Of a DNA stretch of 64,000 bases, positions 24,718 to 37,100 are shown in pieces; within the stretch, counting starts at the first letter, position 1, and each line of letters starts with the position of its first letter. The notes below the pieces were generated by a model. The model was not told where the DNA came from. It did no database searches and worked only from the letters and a program-made list of their open reading frames with translations. Origin of the DNA: Dipylidium caninum (Eukaryota; Platyhelminthes; Cestoda; Cyclophyllidea; Dipylidiidae); contig QEYB01000999.1 of NCBI GenBank assembly GCA_017562135.1, positions 124,001 through 188,000 on the forward strand. Direction: 5' to 3'. Position numbers and translations under genes: made by a program.

Positions 24718-27700
24718 ATGGCACGTGGAAGACTGCGCAGAAATCCTAGAAGTAAACATGAAATTGTTCATACAAACGGCAGCGTGCTCGAAAATGTGGC
24801 GACAGAACGCTCAGAAAGTGAGGTATTTCATAAAATAATCTTGATTTTAAAATTTATTCGTATCGACAATGGCTTCGACTTCAAGTATCTGTGTAGCAAT
24901 CTCTGTAACTAGTATTTTGCAACGTAAGTATCGTCTTCAGGCCTTGTTCGATGCAAGGGCGCTAAGCTCTGATATGTCATATCTTTTATTGATTTAATCT
25001 TCTCCGTCTTCTTCGAATCCTTTTTTTTATTCGATTGTTACGGTGATTTTTTTTCGCGTCTTATTCCTCGAACTTTTCTTTGCTTGAGGTTTATACGGAA
25101 CTTCTTGACTTACTTGTCATAGAACCGCCCTGATGATAACAAAGACGATGCTTTGGAAGCTCACTCTACCGACGAAGACAATTCCTCTTCTGAGGAAAAT
25201 AATTCTGATTCCTCGCCCTCGGAAGTGCCTCGCAAGAAGAAACTGACTGAGGGCAAAATAGACGTAGACGAGGAGTTAGAAAGTGCGGACGACGAAGAGT
25301 TGACGGATTCGGAATTAGAAGATGAGGACTACGTCGAGGGTTTTGAAGGTGATGACAGCAGTCGCGCAGAAATACCCACTGATCTACCTTCAAGTTTCTG
25401 TGGTCCAGCAGAGAGAGCTGCTGAAACCTGTCGACTTCCAGCTAGAAGAATTTCGGTTGATGAATCCGCAATGTACCCATTTCTCGAGGACGAGACTAAT
25501 ACTGCACTTAGACCGGCTTATCTCATTGCCCGCAACTCTGCCGTGCGTTTTTTGATAATGTTTAACTTGGTTTTTATAAAATTTCTTTAGTGATGCGGAG
25601 AAGTTCATTATTTGTAGACTTTCGCCATACTGTAACTCCTACCTGATTTACTCTCCTCTCAACCGCCCCCCCTATGGTGGAATTTTCAGATTTTTTATTA
25701 TTTTATGTATGGCTTGCAACTCCGCTTTGTATTTAGCAACATTTTAATGTTCTTCATCATTTTATGACCCAAGTCCTCTATCCTTATCTGTGTGTTCTTG
25801 ACATTTTGCGACTAACGCTATCTCCAATTCTTCTTAGGAAGGGAGATATTCGAGCCCGTTTCGCTTTTTTAATCTAGTGTCACATGTGGACTGAAGACCC
25901 GACTGTGCAGGTGACGGTTGACAGGTTAATGGCCTATCTCGTCTCCTCCAGTAACGGCCAGGCTGTCCTTTTTTTGCATGCAGCCGGGTTAACCGCCCCT
26001 TTACTATCTGATGAAGGCGTTCAACCCGTCCCGTCTGACTGGAATCCCTGGTCTACGCCTGTTTCACGCCAAAACTTGGAACGTCTCGCCTACTTGGCTG
26101 TCCTCTTTCTCGAACGCTACGGATATATTAATATTGGAGCATTTAAACATCACACGACTCCCTTGACGAGAGCCGTCAAGTCTCACTCAGCCGATTCTTC
26201 AGTGACAGCGGCACCGACGCCTCAAAGAGGCACCGATAAGCAAGCCGTCAATGTTAATAAACCTCTCAAGATTGTTGTTTGTGGAGCAGGTGTAGCTGGA
26301 CTAATGGCTGCGCGTCAATTGACATATTTCGGTGCTCAAGTCACGGTTTTAGAGGCGAGAGACAGAATTGGTGGTAGAATTTGGACTTACAAACAAGGTG
26401 ATCAGTTCGCAGACCTTGGTGCAATGATCATCACTGGCATGTGTACGTCTCTGTTTAAGCCTATGGTCATCTAGAATGTATTATTACTCTTTTGTCGACA
26501 AGCTTTTATTCTTATTCTTAGCGGGTAACCCATCAACTATTCTCGCTAAACAAGGTGGTCTTACCCTGGTTCCCATAAATCCCTGTTGCACACTCTACAC
26601 TGCCTCTGGGCGTCCAGTTTCGCAGGAGAAAGATGCACGAATTGAAAAGGAATTCAACCGTATTTTAGCCACCGCTGGCCACATAGCAGCTAAGGACCCG
26701 GAGAATTCTGCCGGAAAGTCACTAGGCCAGATTATTGAAGACCTCATTCGGTGAGTTTTTTTACCTTATCACCTCCCCAAAAGCATACCACGTCCTGACT
26801 TCCTCCACTTTCGTACCTTTTCCACACTTTTTTTCTTCAATTGCATTATTAATACTAATAGACGGTAAATGTGGTGCGTTTGACCTGAAGAGTCTGAGGG
26901 CATGGAGCTCACTCCCACCTTTGGTTACCTTTATTGTCTTTTATTATCTGCTTGCCTGATATCAAGGGGCAAGTCTGATCATGAGGCCTATTTCTTTGGC
27001 GGTACCTGGTATCATGGCTTTTCGGTACCTCCAACGCAATACTAACATCCATCCTGACTGACGATCATCAAAACTATTCCCATGCAATGCAGACTTCAAG
27101 CTGCCCCTAACCATAGATCTCTCTTCAACTTCTTTTATGCCAAATCATTGTAATCCAGCTTTCAAGAACACCGTATCGTTCCGCTGAAGATCAGTCACCG
27201 CAACCTTGTATCGATCCTCTTACGTCGTAAAGCCAAAATCCTGAATGAAGTGAGTGCCTGGCTAATTCTTTTTGAGTAATCTAAAGCGAAATTGGTTCGC
27301 TAGTGTCTGAGACACCTGTTTCCTGTAGATGGCTGATGCGCGACGAAAAATTAATGAGGCGTACAATGACTGGCAAGCACTCTGCAAGGAAACTCATGAA
27401 GCACCGTCGCCGCCGGCTCCGCCCTCCTCCCTCACCACACGTTCTCGGCGTTCTCGTGTGACTATGGAGACCGCTTCCTCGGTGTCCATCAGTTCCACCA
27501 ACTCTTCCGCCTCCGCCACTCCACACGCTGTCTCACCAACGAAACAGGATCTCGATATAAGGTTCGTTAACACTACATAAGTGGCGTTTTCATTTTGAAC
27601 TTTTAATTTTCTCATAGCACTTCATTGATGTCTTCAATTACACTAATTTTTTAGCAACCGTCCTAAGGAACCGGGCGTCGTGGATGTGCAAGTCGAGTAC

Positions 27701-29534
27701 AACCGTCGACGTCAGCTGTCCATACTGCATGTCGCGTGGAAACGATTCGATCCTATGCAAGTGACTCTCACCAAAATCAACCGACAACTTGAGGTACTGG
27801 CGCAGAACCCACCTCGGTAAATTCCTATCCTATACTCTAGTTCGATTCTCCTCTTCCTTAGCCTCCTTTTTTGTGGCTTCTGTTAGCTTGATTTTTTTTA
27901 CTTATCTTCACACAATCCTTCACCATTTAAGTGACGTTTATCTGACCAACTCCGAACGCAATTTAATCGACTGGCACCTAGCCAACCTCGAGTTTGCCAA
28001 CGCTACCGAACTACAGAATCTCTCTCTCCTACACTGGGACCAAGACGATGCCTATGAGTTGGCCGGAGACCATTGCATAGTGCGTGGTGGTTTTGGCCAA
28101 ATAATGGACGTAATTACCGGTTCTGCGCGTGTCATCGGTACTCTAAAGCCGACCCTGGACAACCCTTGCGGCCAAATTGAACTGAAATCCTCCATCAAGG
28201 AGATTTGCATTACTAGTTCTGGTATGCATTCCATGTGCCAAATATCCCTACTCTGGTGTACTGTCAGGTTCTATTTAACATTTTTTACCTAGGTGTTACA
28301 GTGTCGTGCTTGAACAAGGCAATGAGCGAGGACGAAGTGGTGTCTCACTCCGGTGATGTGGTGCTCTGTGCTTTACCCTTGGGCGTCCTTAAGGAGTCCA
28401 TCAAGCTCTCGACCGAAACGGTACCGTACCGGAGCGGCCTAACAACTATCACTGCACCGATTTTCACCCCGCCGCTACCGGAATGGAAACGCGAGGCCAT
28501 TGAGAGGGCCGGATTTGGCACTCTAAATAAGGTTCTAAACTATATATTTCCCTTTCCTTAGATGTTTTTTAAATTAACTTTGTTAGACATTCCTGAACCA
28601 AATTGGTTAATAATGTCATTCATTGGTTATTACGGTTCTTATACCCGATCTCTTTTTGACTTAAAATTACCCTCAGGCAAGTGACATCTGTCAGCTCAGC
28701 CTATGTTGTGTGTTAACTGATGTACGTTAATGTCACCATGGTGGCCTCAAGTCATTAATGCATCGTCTTCTTGCCCCAGGTAGTTCTCTTCTTCAATGAC
28801 TTCTTCTGGGATCGTACCGAACGCGTCTTTGGCTATGTTCACGACTCCACCGAACGACGTGGCGAACTCTTCCTATTCTGGTCCATCACCGATCGACCCT
28901 GCCTCATTGCCTTAGTTGCTGGTAAGGCTTCCGTTGCCTTGGAGACCGAAATCTCGACCACTATGGGTGCAAGGGGGGATGACGACGCTGATGTTTATCT
29001 AAAACTCCCCATTGTTGCGCGCGCGATGGCGATTTTACGCAAGATCTTTGGCCGACAGAGCGCAACCAGTATTCCTGACGTAAGCATCACTTAATCTTTA
29101 TCGCCCACTTGTGGAGTCTTGCGATTATTTTTCTCATTACATTTAATCCCTTTTTGTTTCAGCCAATCGGTGCGTACGCCACGCGTTGGACATCTGATGA
29201 GAACACTCGAGGTTCCTACTCATACGTAGCCGTGGGTTCTAGTGGAGACGACTACGACCTCTTAGCTGCCCCGGCATCAAAGACAGCTCCCAGCCTGCCA
29301 CTCTGCCTTGATGCTAATCCAGATGTAGTTAGTGACGAAGACGGTTCGCAGCAAGCCCCAATCAGACTTTTTTTTGCTGGTGAGCATACGAATCGGCATT
29401 ATCCGGCGTCAGTGCAAGGCTCGGTGTTTTCCGCTCTTAGAGAAGTCGCTCGCATCGCCAACACGTTTTGCCCTGGCGAAACACCAATTACTCAACATGG
29501 ATTCATTTTGAGACAGACGCAGTCTGAGACATAG
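24718..29534 (+). CDS. KDM1A: Lysine-specific histone demethylase 1 (LSD1)
   Basis: Eleven exons join in phase: 24718-24822, 25123-25542, 25878-26442, 26522-26750, 27159-27249, 27329-27561, 27655-27816, 27932-28221, 28293-28531, 28780-29079 and 29163-29534, giving 1001 residues (human 852). Order: acidic Ser-rich N-terminus, SWIRM domain (about 150-300, spanning the exon 2/3 junction), FAD Rossmann motif GAGVAGLMAARQL with EARDRIGGR, tower region (about 430-600), then the amine-oxidase domain with DWHLANLEFANA, CALPLGVLK, GELFLFW and FFAGEHTNRHYPASVQG. The FAD-site lysine equivalent to human Lys661 is Lys778 (TLNKVV). It removes mono- and dimethyl marks from H3K4 in CoREST complexes in the nucleus. 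Two oddities: an insertion of about 35 residues inside SWIRM, and a Ser/Thr/Pro-rich insertion of about 60 residues in the tower. The KDM1A family call is firm. Confidence 0.96.
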
Positions 29535-30506
29535 TAACCGATGTCCATGTGATATGCTAAATTGTGTGGCGGCGTGAGTTGGCTATGTGAAGAAAACCGT
29601 TTTATTACGTTTGGCAATGCCTTCGCTGTCTTCCGCTTTATCTTATTAATTCCGAAGTCTGCAGGAGACGTTAAATCAATATAGGGGCAAAGGCATGTCT
29701 ACGGCGTTAATAGTATAAGAAATGCTTCATGCTGGGATGGGCAAAGCCCTATGTTTTGTCAAGACACCAAAAACGAGGGATGGGAGCGCTTCGACGTGCA
29801 CAGACTAAGCTGTCGATTTCAGTGTTTTGATCGGCGGGACCTGTTGGTCTCGTAGTCTAAATTCAAGCGACTTGGCTCGGAAGTAAAGGCAGGTTGGATA
29901 AGTAAGAGACTCACCTTGATTGCTTCGTTGTAAAGCAATATATGCAATCGGCGTCCTCTTTTGATTAGGTAGGTCTTGGTAGGATAGCTTGGATCTATTA
30001 GCGTGGCGAATATAACCAAACAATAAATTTTAATAGAGGTTAGTGTTTTTAAGTCGTGACATTGAATAAATGGTGGTATAGATTTATTTTAGTGGAAGAA
30101 TCTACGTGGTCACTAGATCTCGGCGAGGTCGCGAAACTTCAGATCGCAAAATTTCTTTAGTCCCATTGAGTATAAAAAGACGGGGACTTATGTCAGCGGG
30201 GACATAATTGAGCAGAGTCCTCGCGACCAACTAGAAAGAGATGAGGTTTGGCGGTGGTGAAAGTGCCGAATTCAAGATATAGTATTTGTTTGATGGTCTT
30301 ACATCCATCATGGCAACTAATCGCATTAATTGTGATTGCAAATAAAACTGCAAATAAAATTTAATATAGAAGACTATACACTACACTTTTTGATTTTGTT
30401 TATACAGGCGGAAATATGAGGACGAATTTAAGAACCGTTTTATTCGATTGGCGTAGGACTGGGGAGGGTCGGCTCCGTTTGGTGCGGTTGGGTTAATTGG
30501 AACAAA
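29535..30506. other. KDM1A-EME1 intergenic region
   Basis: Nearly 1 kb between two plus-strand genes. A possible KDM1A poly(A) signal AATAAA lies at 30022-30027. Minus-strand open frames at 29805-30023 overlap each other and have no recognisable features. Confidence 0.45.
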
Positions 30507-31994
30507 ATGCCAAAGGTTGGTTCTAAGACCAACAGAGTAGATGCACTACTCTCGGAGAAGTACTGCCGTCGCGTATGTGTGACGTTGCTTAGTCTCGATA
30601 TTTCTAGCTTGTCACGTGTTCATTCGACGAGACTTTTTTGCAACAACCCAATGGATTCCTTGCTGCAATATCGGCTCGACTCAACGGTGAAAATTCAAAC
30701 AACGAAAAGCCTATGTGTGCGGAATTGCCCGATTGGATCAACAACCCACCTCCCCTTATTCGTCCTGTTGCCCCGAGGACTCATGGTTTAAATGGTCAAG
30801 TACCACTTGATTTTTCTATAACTTGGCAACGGCACACACCTTCTGCTGCGTCTAGTATGTTATTCTCATTTAATGTGTTAAAATTATCTAAGGTGGCACA
30901 GTCGAACTCATATCCACTGAAGAGCCTGATGTACTGCTTATTGTTCTTCAACGACAGCTTAATTCTCTTATCGAGGTATTCCCGTTTTAGTATACTTTCT
31001 GAAATTTTACTCGCATTTTAGAAGGAATCAGAAGTTCGTGATTTTATCCTTACTTTGCGTTCTTTGCCCCAATGGAGACGTATATCTCTTATCCTCTTTT
31101 CTTCAAGGTGGATAGCGTTTGTTACTTATATATTAATAACCCTTTCTTGTACTTTCTTGTTTTTCTGCAATGTTTTCCACCGTCCCAATCATTTAGCATA
31201 CATTTCTATTCTTTGAATATGAAGTGTTTTGCCCTTCAAATTTCTTACTGGTATCCAGATTACCATCGACAAAAGACCACTCATTGATGGACTTTATTAC
31301 CCGTCTTCAACTGGAAGGCCACCTTACCGGTATCCAACAGGCCACAACAGTCCAGAATCTTGCTATTCTCGTATCCAACTATTCGAAAGCCATTTGCCAA
31401 CGACCTTTCAAGTTCGTTTGACTACTTTTCGTTTTATCGTGTTAAAATGTCTTTTCCCCTTTAGACAGTTCAGACTGGAGACTCGGCACGGCTTCTCCTT
31501 TCTTCCCGTCTCTGCAACCGCTGTGGCGGGTGCCGTTCCGGCACCTCGCTTTCCGTCCTCAAAATTGGATGGAGGCAGTCGTATTGACGGCAAGGAGGCG
31601 GTGCGCGCTTGGGTGAGACGAACGTGGCTACGTCAGCTCGCTACTTGGCGAGGAATGACCGGAGAAGTGGTTAATGCTGTCGCAGGAGCCTACGCTACTC
31701 CAAGAGCATTGTTCAACGCTCTCCGGAGCACTTCCAATCCTGAGGGTAGTTTAATTTTTGGACTTCAAGTGGACTCTTTCTTCACTCTCCTAACGTAGCC
31801 TCTGTTATGCAGATGGAGATGGCAACGGAGACACCTTAACACGATTAGCTGAATTGCCGGTTCGTCGCGGGGCGGGCGTGCTTGCAACGGAGACCCGGTT
31901 AGGCAAGGCTATGGCTGTGCGTATCGCCAATTTTTTTACTTCTACGGACCCTGACCTTATCGATCCCTGTAAATTGTCTCCCATAAAACCCTGA
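30507..31994 (+). CDS. EME1: Crossover junction endonuclease subunit EME1 (MUS81 partner)
   Basis: Seven exons, 30507-30572, 30608-30854, 30893-30975, 31022-31107, 31259-31411, 31465-31745 and 31813-31994, join in phase to 365 residues. Supporting blocks are the ITWQRH motif early in the nuclease-like domain, EEPDVLLIVLQ, the helical LVSNYSKAICQRPFK, the basic RAWVRRTWLRQLA, then GEVVNAVAGAY and the C-terminal LPVRRGAGVLATETRLGKAMAVRI of the tandem HhH region. EME1 is the non-catalytic ERCC4-type partner of MUS81, cutting branched DNA at stalled forks and in recombination. The protein is much shorter than human EME1 (570), mostly by loss of the disordered N-terminus; an upstream exon may be missing. 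Introns are tiny (35-151 nt). EME1 and EME2 cannot be told apart outside vertebrates. Confidence 0.88.
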
Positions 31995-32619
31995 TAAATG
32001 CCTCTGCCATCTGGCATTCAAGGGAGAGTTGACTTCTCTATTTGCATTGGTTTAAATGTGTGGGCTGTCCCTCATCACTCATTTCAGTAGTTTTCTTCGA
32101 CTCTTTGATCGGAACTATTTCCGTTAAAGCCTACGTAGGTGGAGCTCATTAAACTTGAAGCGAAAGACTTGTTTATCATATCTCGGCAGTGTTAAATATG
32201 AAACGGTGTGACCGATTGGACGGGATGACAGAGTACCCTATCAGGTGTTAGGGTTAGAGACGCGCCAACGCTTTAAACTAATGTCGTGTCCTTGATTGTA
32301 TTATCAACAACTCACTAAACCCCGAAAGCGGCCGAACGTAGCGCGAAAACGTTACGCCATAGACGCTACATTCAAAAACGACTTGTTTGCGACATATTAG
32401 AGAACGGTAATCAGGTACAGGGGAGGGGGAGGGAAAACCTCAAGCAAACAGTGGATGGCGACCACTAGGTATATTCGAAATGCGTCACTGTAGCCCGGAA
32501 GTACAAAAGAAACACTTAAAGTTCGTTTACAGAAATTGGCAGGATTTGGAGATAGTTCCGAGCGTTATAGATATCTTGTCAAAGTCTTAGAATGCGAAAG
32601 CGGGGTGGGGAGACCAATG
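31995..32619. other. Convergent 3' intergenic region EME1 / POLE3
   Basis: About 0.6 kb between two converging gene ends. No open frame of interest and no clear repeat. Confidence 0.5.
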
Positions 32620-33914
32620 TTACGTCACCTCACCCATATCTTCGATGAAGTCCGAGCTCTCCCTCGCATTTGTTGTACTTCGTTTAGACGCCTTCTTAGC
32701 AGCCGTCAATTCGCGGTAATCTGAGATTAAAAGACTAAAGTTGGGGTACCAATTAAATTTAATTTCAATGGAGGGTAGGTATAGAACCGTCTTCCATGAC
32801 ATAACGCTTCTGCGCCTAGTGAAGTTACTCTCCATCAATCCCCATCGACTCTATGTACAGCATGCAGGACTATATTTTTAATCCCCCATAGGGCGTAACT
32901 ACATAGTTACGAGGTGTTGTGGGAGGAAATACTAACAAAAAACAAGTAAATATGCAGCACTTAAGTCGCAATTCAATAGGTAGGCGTAATTGTGATGAGG
33001 AAGGTTTTCTAATTGTCGGGCTCCACAAAATAAGCAATTTAGACATAAAAAAGGACGAAACGAACTTTCAAGGAACTGGAGAAGAGGTGACTCGAAATGT
33101 CCGAACTGCATGTCCCGGAGGGCGCCGATGATGTCGGAAGCCGCGAGTGTTTTGCGTTTGCCAGCCTCGCAATGCATACTGGCCATGGAAGTTACACAGA
33201 GAACAAACGAGCTCGCTGCCTTACTCAATGCCGAGCGCGCCTCTCGTGAAACCACTAAGGGGGCGTCCTCTGGAAACTGCAATGCAATCACATTTCATGC
33301 AATGATCTAAGCCGTCGAACCAATCGTGCGCTTTCCCCCCTTCCCCCTCTTCTATTTCAAGTCGACACATTCGTTAAGTCCCAGTATTCACCCTTCCCTC
33401 AACCTAGCGTTTACTCGACGCCTACCCACCAACCACCAAGGCCCTAAAACCGGGCGGGTTTCTCACCTGCTAGGCAAGCGTCCCATGGATCTGTTCTTAT
33501 CCCATCCGTGGGGTTGATCGTGCATTAATCCAGCCAGATCAGTATTTTATTTAACTAGTTGTCGCGTTTTAACCTTGGAGACATTGTGGTCTCATCCATG
33601 TCCCGATTTTGGAGTTCCAGCCCTCTGCCAACTATTTAAACGCCCATTAAGTTCGTCCCCCTTTTCCGAGTCTAGTTACCCAATGCCTCTGATCATCCGA
33701 TGACTCTCGCACTCATTCGCAAATACATGTGCCAACAAACTCCCCAAGAATTTAGTCTAGGAGGCTTCAGTCGCTAAAATTACTGGGAATTCAAAATAGT
33801 AGCAACAGGGCATGAATAGGAAACTGTAACAGTGAAGAAGAAACTCACAGCCTCGCGAACAATTCGCATTATCACGCTATTCGGGAGATAGAGGTCATCA
33901 GTCTTTTCGGACAT
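32620..33914 (-). CDS. POLE3: DNA polymerase epsilon subunit 3 (CHRAC17, histone-fold)
   Basis: Three exons, 33914-33849, 33276-33066 and 32720-32620, join in phase to 125 residues (human 147). Exon 1 gives MSEKTDDLYLPNSVIMRIVR, exon 2 the histone-fold core SREARSALSKAASSFVL and GKRKTLAASDIIGAL, and exon 3 the tail starting YRELTAAKKASKRS and ending weakly acidic. POLE3 pairs with POLE4 in DNA polymerase epsilon and with CHRAC1 in the ACF/CHRAC remodelling complex; it binds histones H3-H4. The long acidic tail of the vertebrate protein is shortened to a short stretch (ESSDFIEDMGE). The start lies only 265 bp downstream of the USP5 stop on the same strand, which suggests a polycistronic or trans-spliced arrangement. 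Confidence 0.94.
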
Positions 33915-34080
33915 TGAGAACACTACAAAAAGAAAAAATTGAAAAAGATCTGGAAAGAGCTTATTACCCGAAGAGAGGTGAGGACGGAGGAAGGTCAGGA
34001 TTACAACTCCACACGCTCATCCTCCCCCTAAATCCAGCACTTTGACAGACATTCACGACGAAGGAGTAAGGGGAATAACC

Positions 34081-34090
34081 TTTATTTATT
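34081..34090 (-). terminator. Candidate USP5 poly(A) signal
   Basis: On the minus strand this reads AATAAATAAA, two overlapping canonical hexamers about 90 bases after the USP5 stop codon and about 165 bases before the POLE3 ATG. The position suits cleavage of the USP5 mRNA in the short USP5-POLE3 spacer. Confidence 0.6.
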
Positions 34091-34178
34091 CACTGATCAC
34101 ACCACTGACACCATCAAAAAACTAAAGTAGGAATGAGCGGATGAAAGCCATCGAAGTATCAGTATTAAGGTAGAGCGG

Positions 34179-37100
34179 TCAGGCACGACGAAAGAAGTAA
34201 AGATACGCATGTTGAAAGGGTGGTGACACGCTACGGTAGACCTTCTCGTCGTTGAAAATAACCCATTCTTCTTCATCCTGGTGTTCGTCATCGTCGCTGA
34301 GGTATGGTGTTGGAGGGCAGGGAGGAACGAGACCGGGGATGCCCTGACCGAGTGCCGAGCGCTTTATGTGACATACGTAGTGTCCTGCCTGTAGTGAAAA
34401 ATTATGAGTAAGAAGTTGGTTGTATAGCTCCGTCCATTCATTCGTTCACTCATAACCGTTTCAAACTACCTGCGATCTAAGTTTAAAAGGCAAGGTAACT
34501 CACAACAGTAGATTCGCCCATGTGACTGATGAAGGCTATAAGCTCGTAACGACTTGGATCGCCATTGGAGACGGCGTCCTCGGTGCTGACTACCTCCGCA
34601 TTACTCTGCTGCGCCTGTTTAGTTTGCATCAGCAACCCCTCCGGATCGGAAAAAGCCAGGTTAATTGCAGCCTCAACGTTGTTTTTACATTCCTCCAGAG
34701 CCCTCCGTGCCTACATATTGGGTTGGGGACGAATATGAACACTGAGTGTGATTTCACCAACGGAATATAGTGGTGCTGCCCTACTGCGAAGTAAATAAGA
34801 ACACGGTACGAAGAACTTACAAGTTTCTCACTAATACCCATTTCGAGCAATGTGGCAAGAGCACCAGTGTCAACGGTCACGCCAATATTTGCGGGAGAAG
34901 CACAAATTGAACTGGATATAGGTTCGTTAAAGTCAAAATCGTCTATATGCTCCATCAACCAATTGGATGCCACCTCCAGATTCGAGTCAGTCGCTAGGCA
35001 AGCACGTAGGCAAGCGTTACGAGTGAAGCCCATGGTAAGTAGCTGTTCCACCACACTCTCATTGGGCGTTGTTGGGGGCCTGTGGGGCTGAGCTTCAGTG
35101 ACGCCATCTTACAAAATAAGAATAAGGATAGATACCGAATTTGTGAGGTCGCAAGTCGATGATAGCAATGTTTAAAGGGTAAGCTCAAGGCGAATCCAAG
35201 ACACCCCAAATATCTCATCGCTCTCACCGGACATAGCCACCTCGCCAGGCTGCAGACCACCAGGGGCACGAAGGGCGGAGAGGTCCAATCGCCACTCACG
35301 TCGTGGGCCCTCAGGATTTGGGGATTTCGTATCAAGTTGAATAGCTACATCCAACTTGCGAAGGATCCAATTCTCACCCACGGTGAATTTGAGCATCTGC
35401 ACACAGAGAATGTCAGGGAAAGTGGTTAGACGAGAGGAGCGAAGCGCCGTTGTCCGCTGACCTGGTGGATCAGTTGCCGGGGACACGAAGTCGCGCACAA
35501 TTTCTTGGGCCGCCCAACTCGAGAGACAAGCCTATTTTGAGTAAAACCGAGAATCATGGCGCAAATATTATCCGCACCAACGATCCAATGAGAGTGAACT
35601 TACGTCCATATCTACTTTCAGGTACACCGGATCCTCCGTGAAGATTCTATTGGCCTCTTTCGCTTCGCGCTTGCGCTTTTCATAAGCGACGACCTCTGCT
35701 TTGTTAGTCGCCGCCTCAAGCGGGATTGGTAGACAAAGAATTCTTTCCATACGCTCCTTATATTGAACCTGTGATGTCAAGGATGAGGGAGAAAAAAACA
35801 GAATTTAGCGGTTCTGGAGTAACTCGGTTCAGGAAGAGTTAAAGTAAAGAATGAATGTGAAAATGCGGAGTGATGACTAAAGTTAAAGACCAAATGTGGT
35901 TGATGGACAAGAAAAAGGATAGACAATGGCTCGGCAGAGAGAAACAGTAATGGATTTCAGCAGGTAAGAATAAGCACAAATGTAACAACCTTGCCAGTCG
36001 TTCCACATTGAATACGGTCTTCCACAGTAAAAGTGAGGTGGGGCAGAGGGGACGGACCATTAATTGTTTTTTCATACACCTCGCGCTCTACCAGCTCAAA
36101 GAGGTGAGCAAAGAACTCCTGCACATCCTGTTGGCGCTTAGTCGCGAACTCCGCGTTCTTACGACCCAACATGTGTCGAAACATGCGTGGACGGATGCCT
36201 GCGGTTGAAAATAATGCAGAAAGTTAGACTTTAAAATACGTCGTGTTTAAATGAGAAAAGGACGGAGAAGTGAGTATTGAGGAATCATGATAAAAGGAAA
36301 AAACCGGATATTAGGGGATGAGTACAAAAGTACTGAAGCTCGATTGAGTGAAAAGATAAATCCAAGTGTAGGGGCGGCAATGAAAGGAAAGACAGTTGGA
36401 ACGATCGAACGAGTATGGATTGCAATTGGTTAGGAAGAGATGAAAGCTGTAAGATTAACAGGTAACTCACCAGGTTGTCTAGGCACCAGATCTCCCCCCT
36501 TAAACTCTGCAATCTTCGGAGGGGGGGGAAGGAGTAAATGCCGGAGCAAAGAGCCTGACCTACTTTACTCAGCTGTAAACCGAAGGATTCGACAGCAGTA
36601 ATGGCGCTTCCACCGCATGCCACAGAGTCCATCATTGATTCTACGAATGCCGGAAGAGCGAGAGCGTACCGTTTGCGGAAAGGTTCGAGAGCGAAAAGAA
36701 CCTGTGTGGCAGGGAGAGGAGAAGTGAATATCAATTAGTCCGGTGGTTAATTATAAAAGAGATGTATTCTTAACATTCTCATTATCGTCTGATGGAAAAC
36801 GGAGGTCATTCAAACCAGATCCAAGAGGAAGTATAAGCTTCAACGACGTCAAATTCCTACCTGGATGGCTGAGTTTATATAGCATGTGTTGCCAAGGTTG
36901 GTGATTCCTGTGAGGCCAGGACCATAGAGAGGCGTGAGAGCATGATCAGCCTCCTGAAGAGTCAGCCACTCCCCTAACCGCTCATTAGCCTCCACCTCGA
37001 GCTCCATTACGGTGCGATCAGTCTTGCGTTGACACTGCATATCAATGCCGAAGTGGGCAAGGTGCTGCGCTAACAGCGGATCGGTCACCATATCATCCTC

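Noticed and set aside
27281..27615. Long minus-strand frames under a KDM1A exon
   Set aside because: They are antisense shadows of exon 27329-27561, created by its Ser/Thr/Pro-rich codons.
31465..31798. A 189-codon ORF starting at 31229 as one exon
   Set aside because: It spans an intron. The true EME1 exons here are 31259-31411 (another frame) and 31465-31745.
32932..33065. Extended POLE3 frame beyond 33066
   Set aside because: It runs into an intron. The donor at 33066 joins in phase to exon 32720-32620, which carries the expected basic POLE3 tail.
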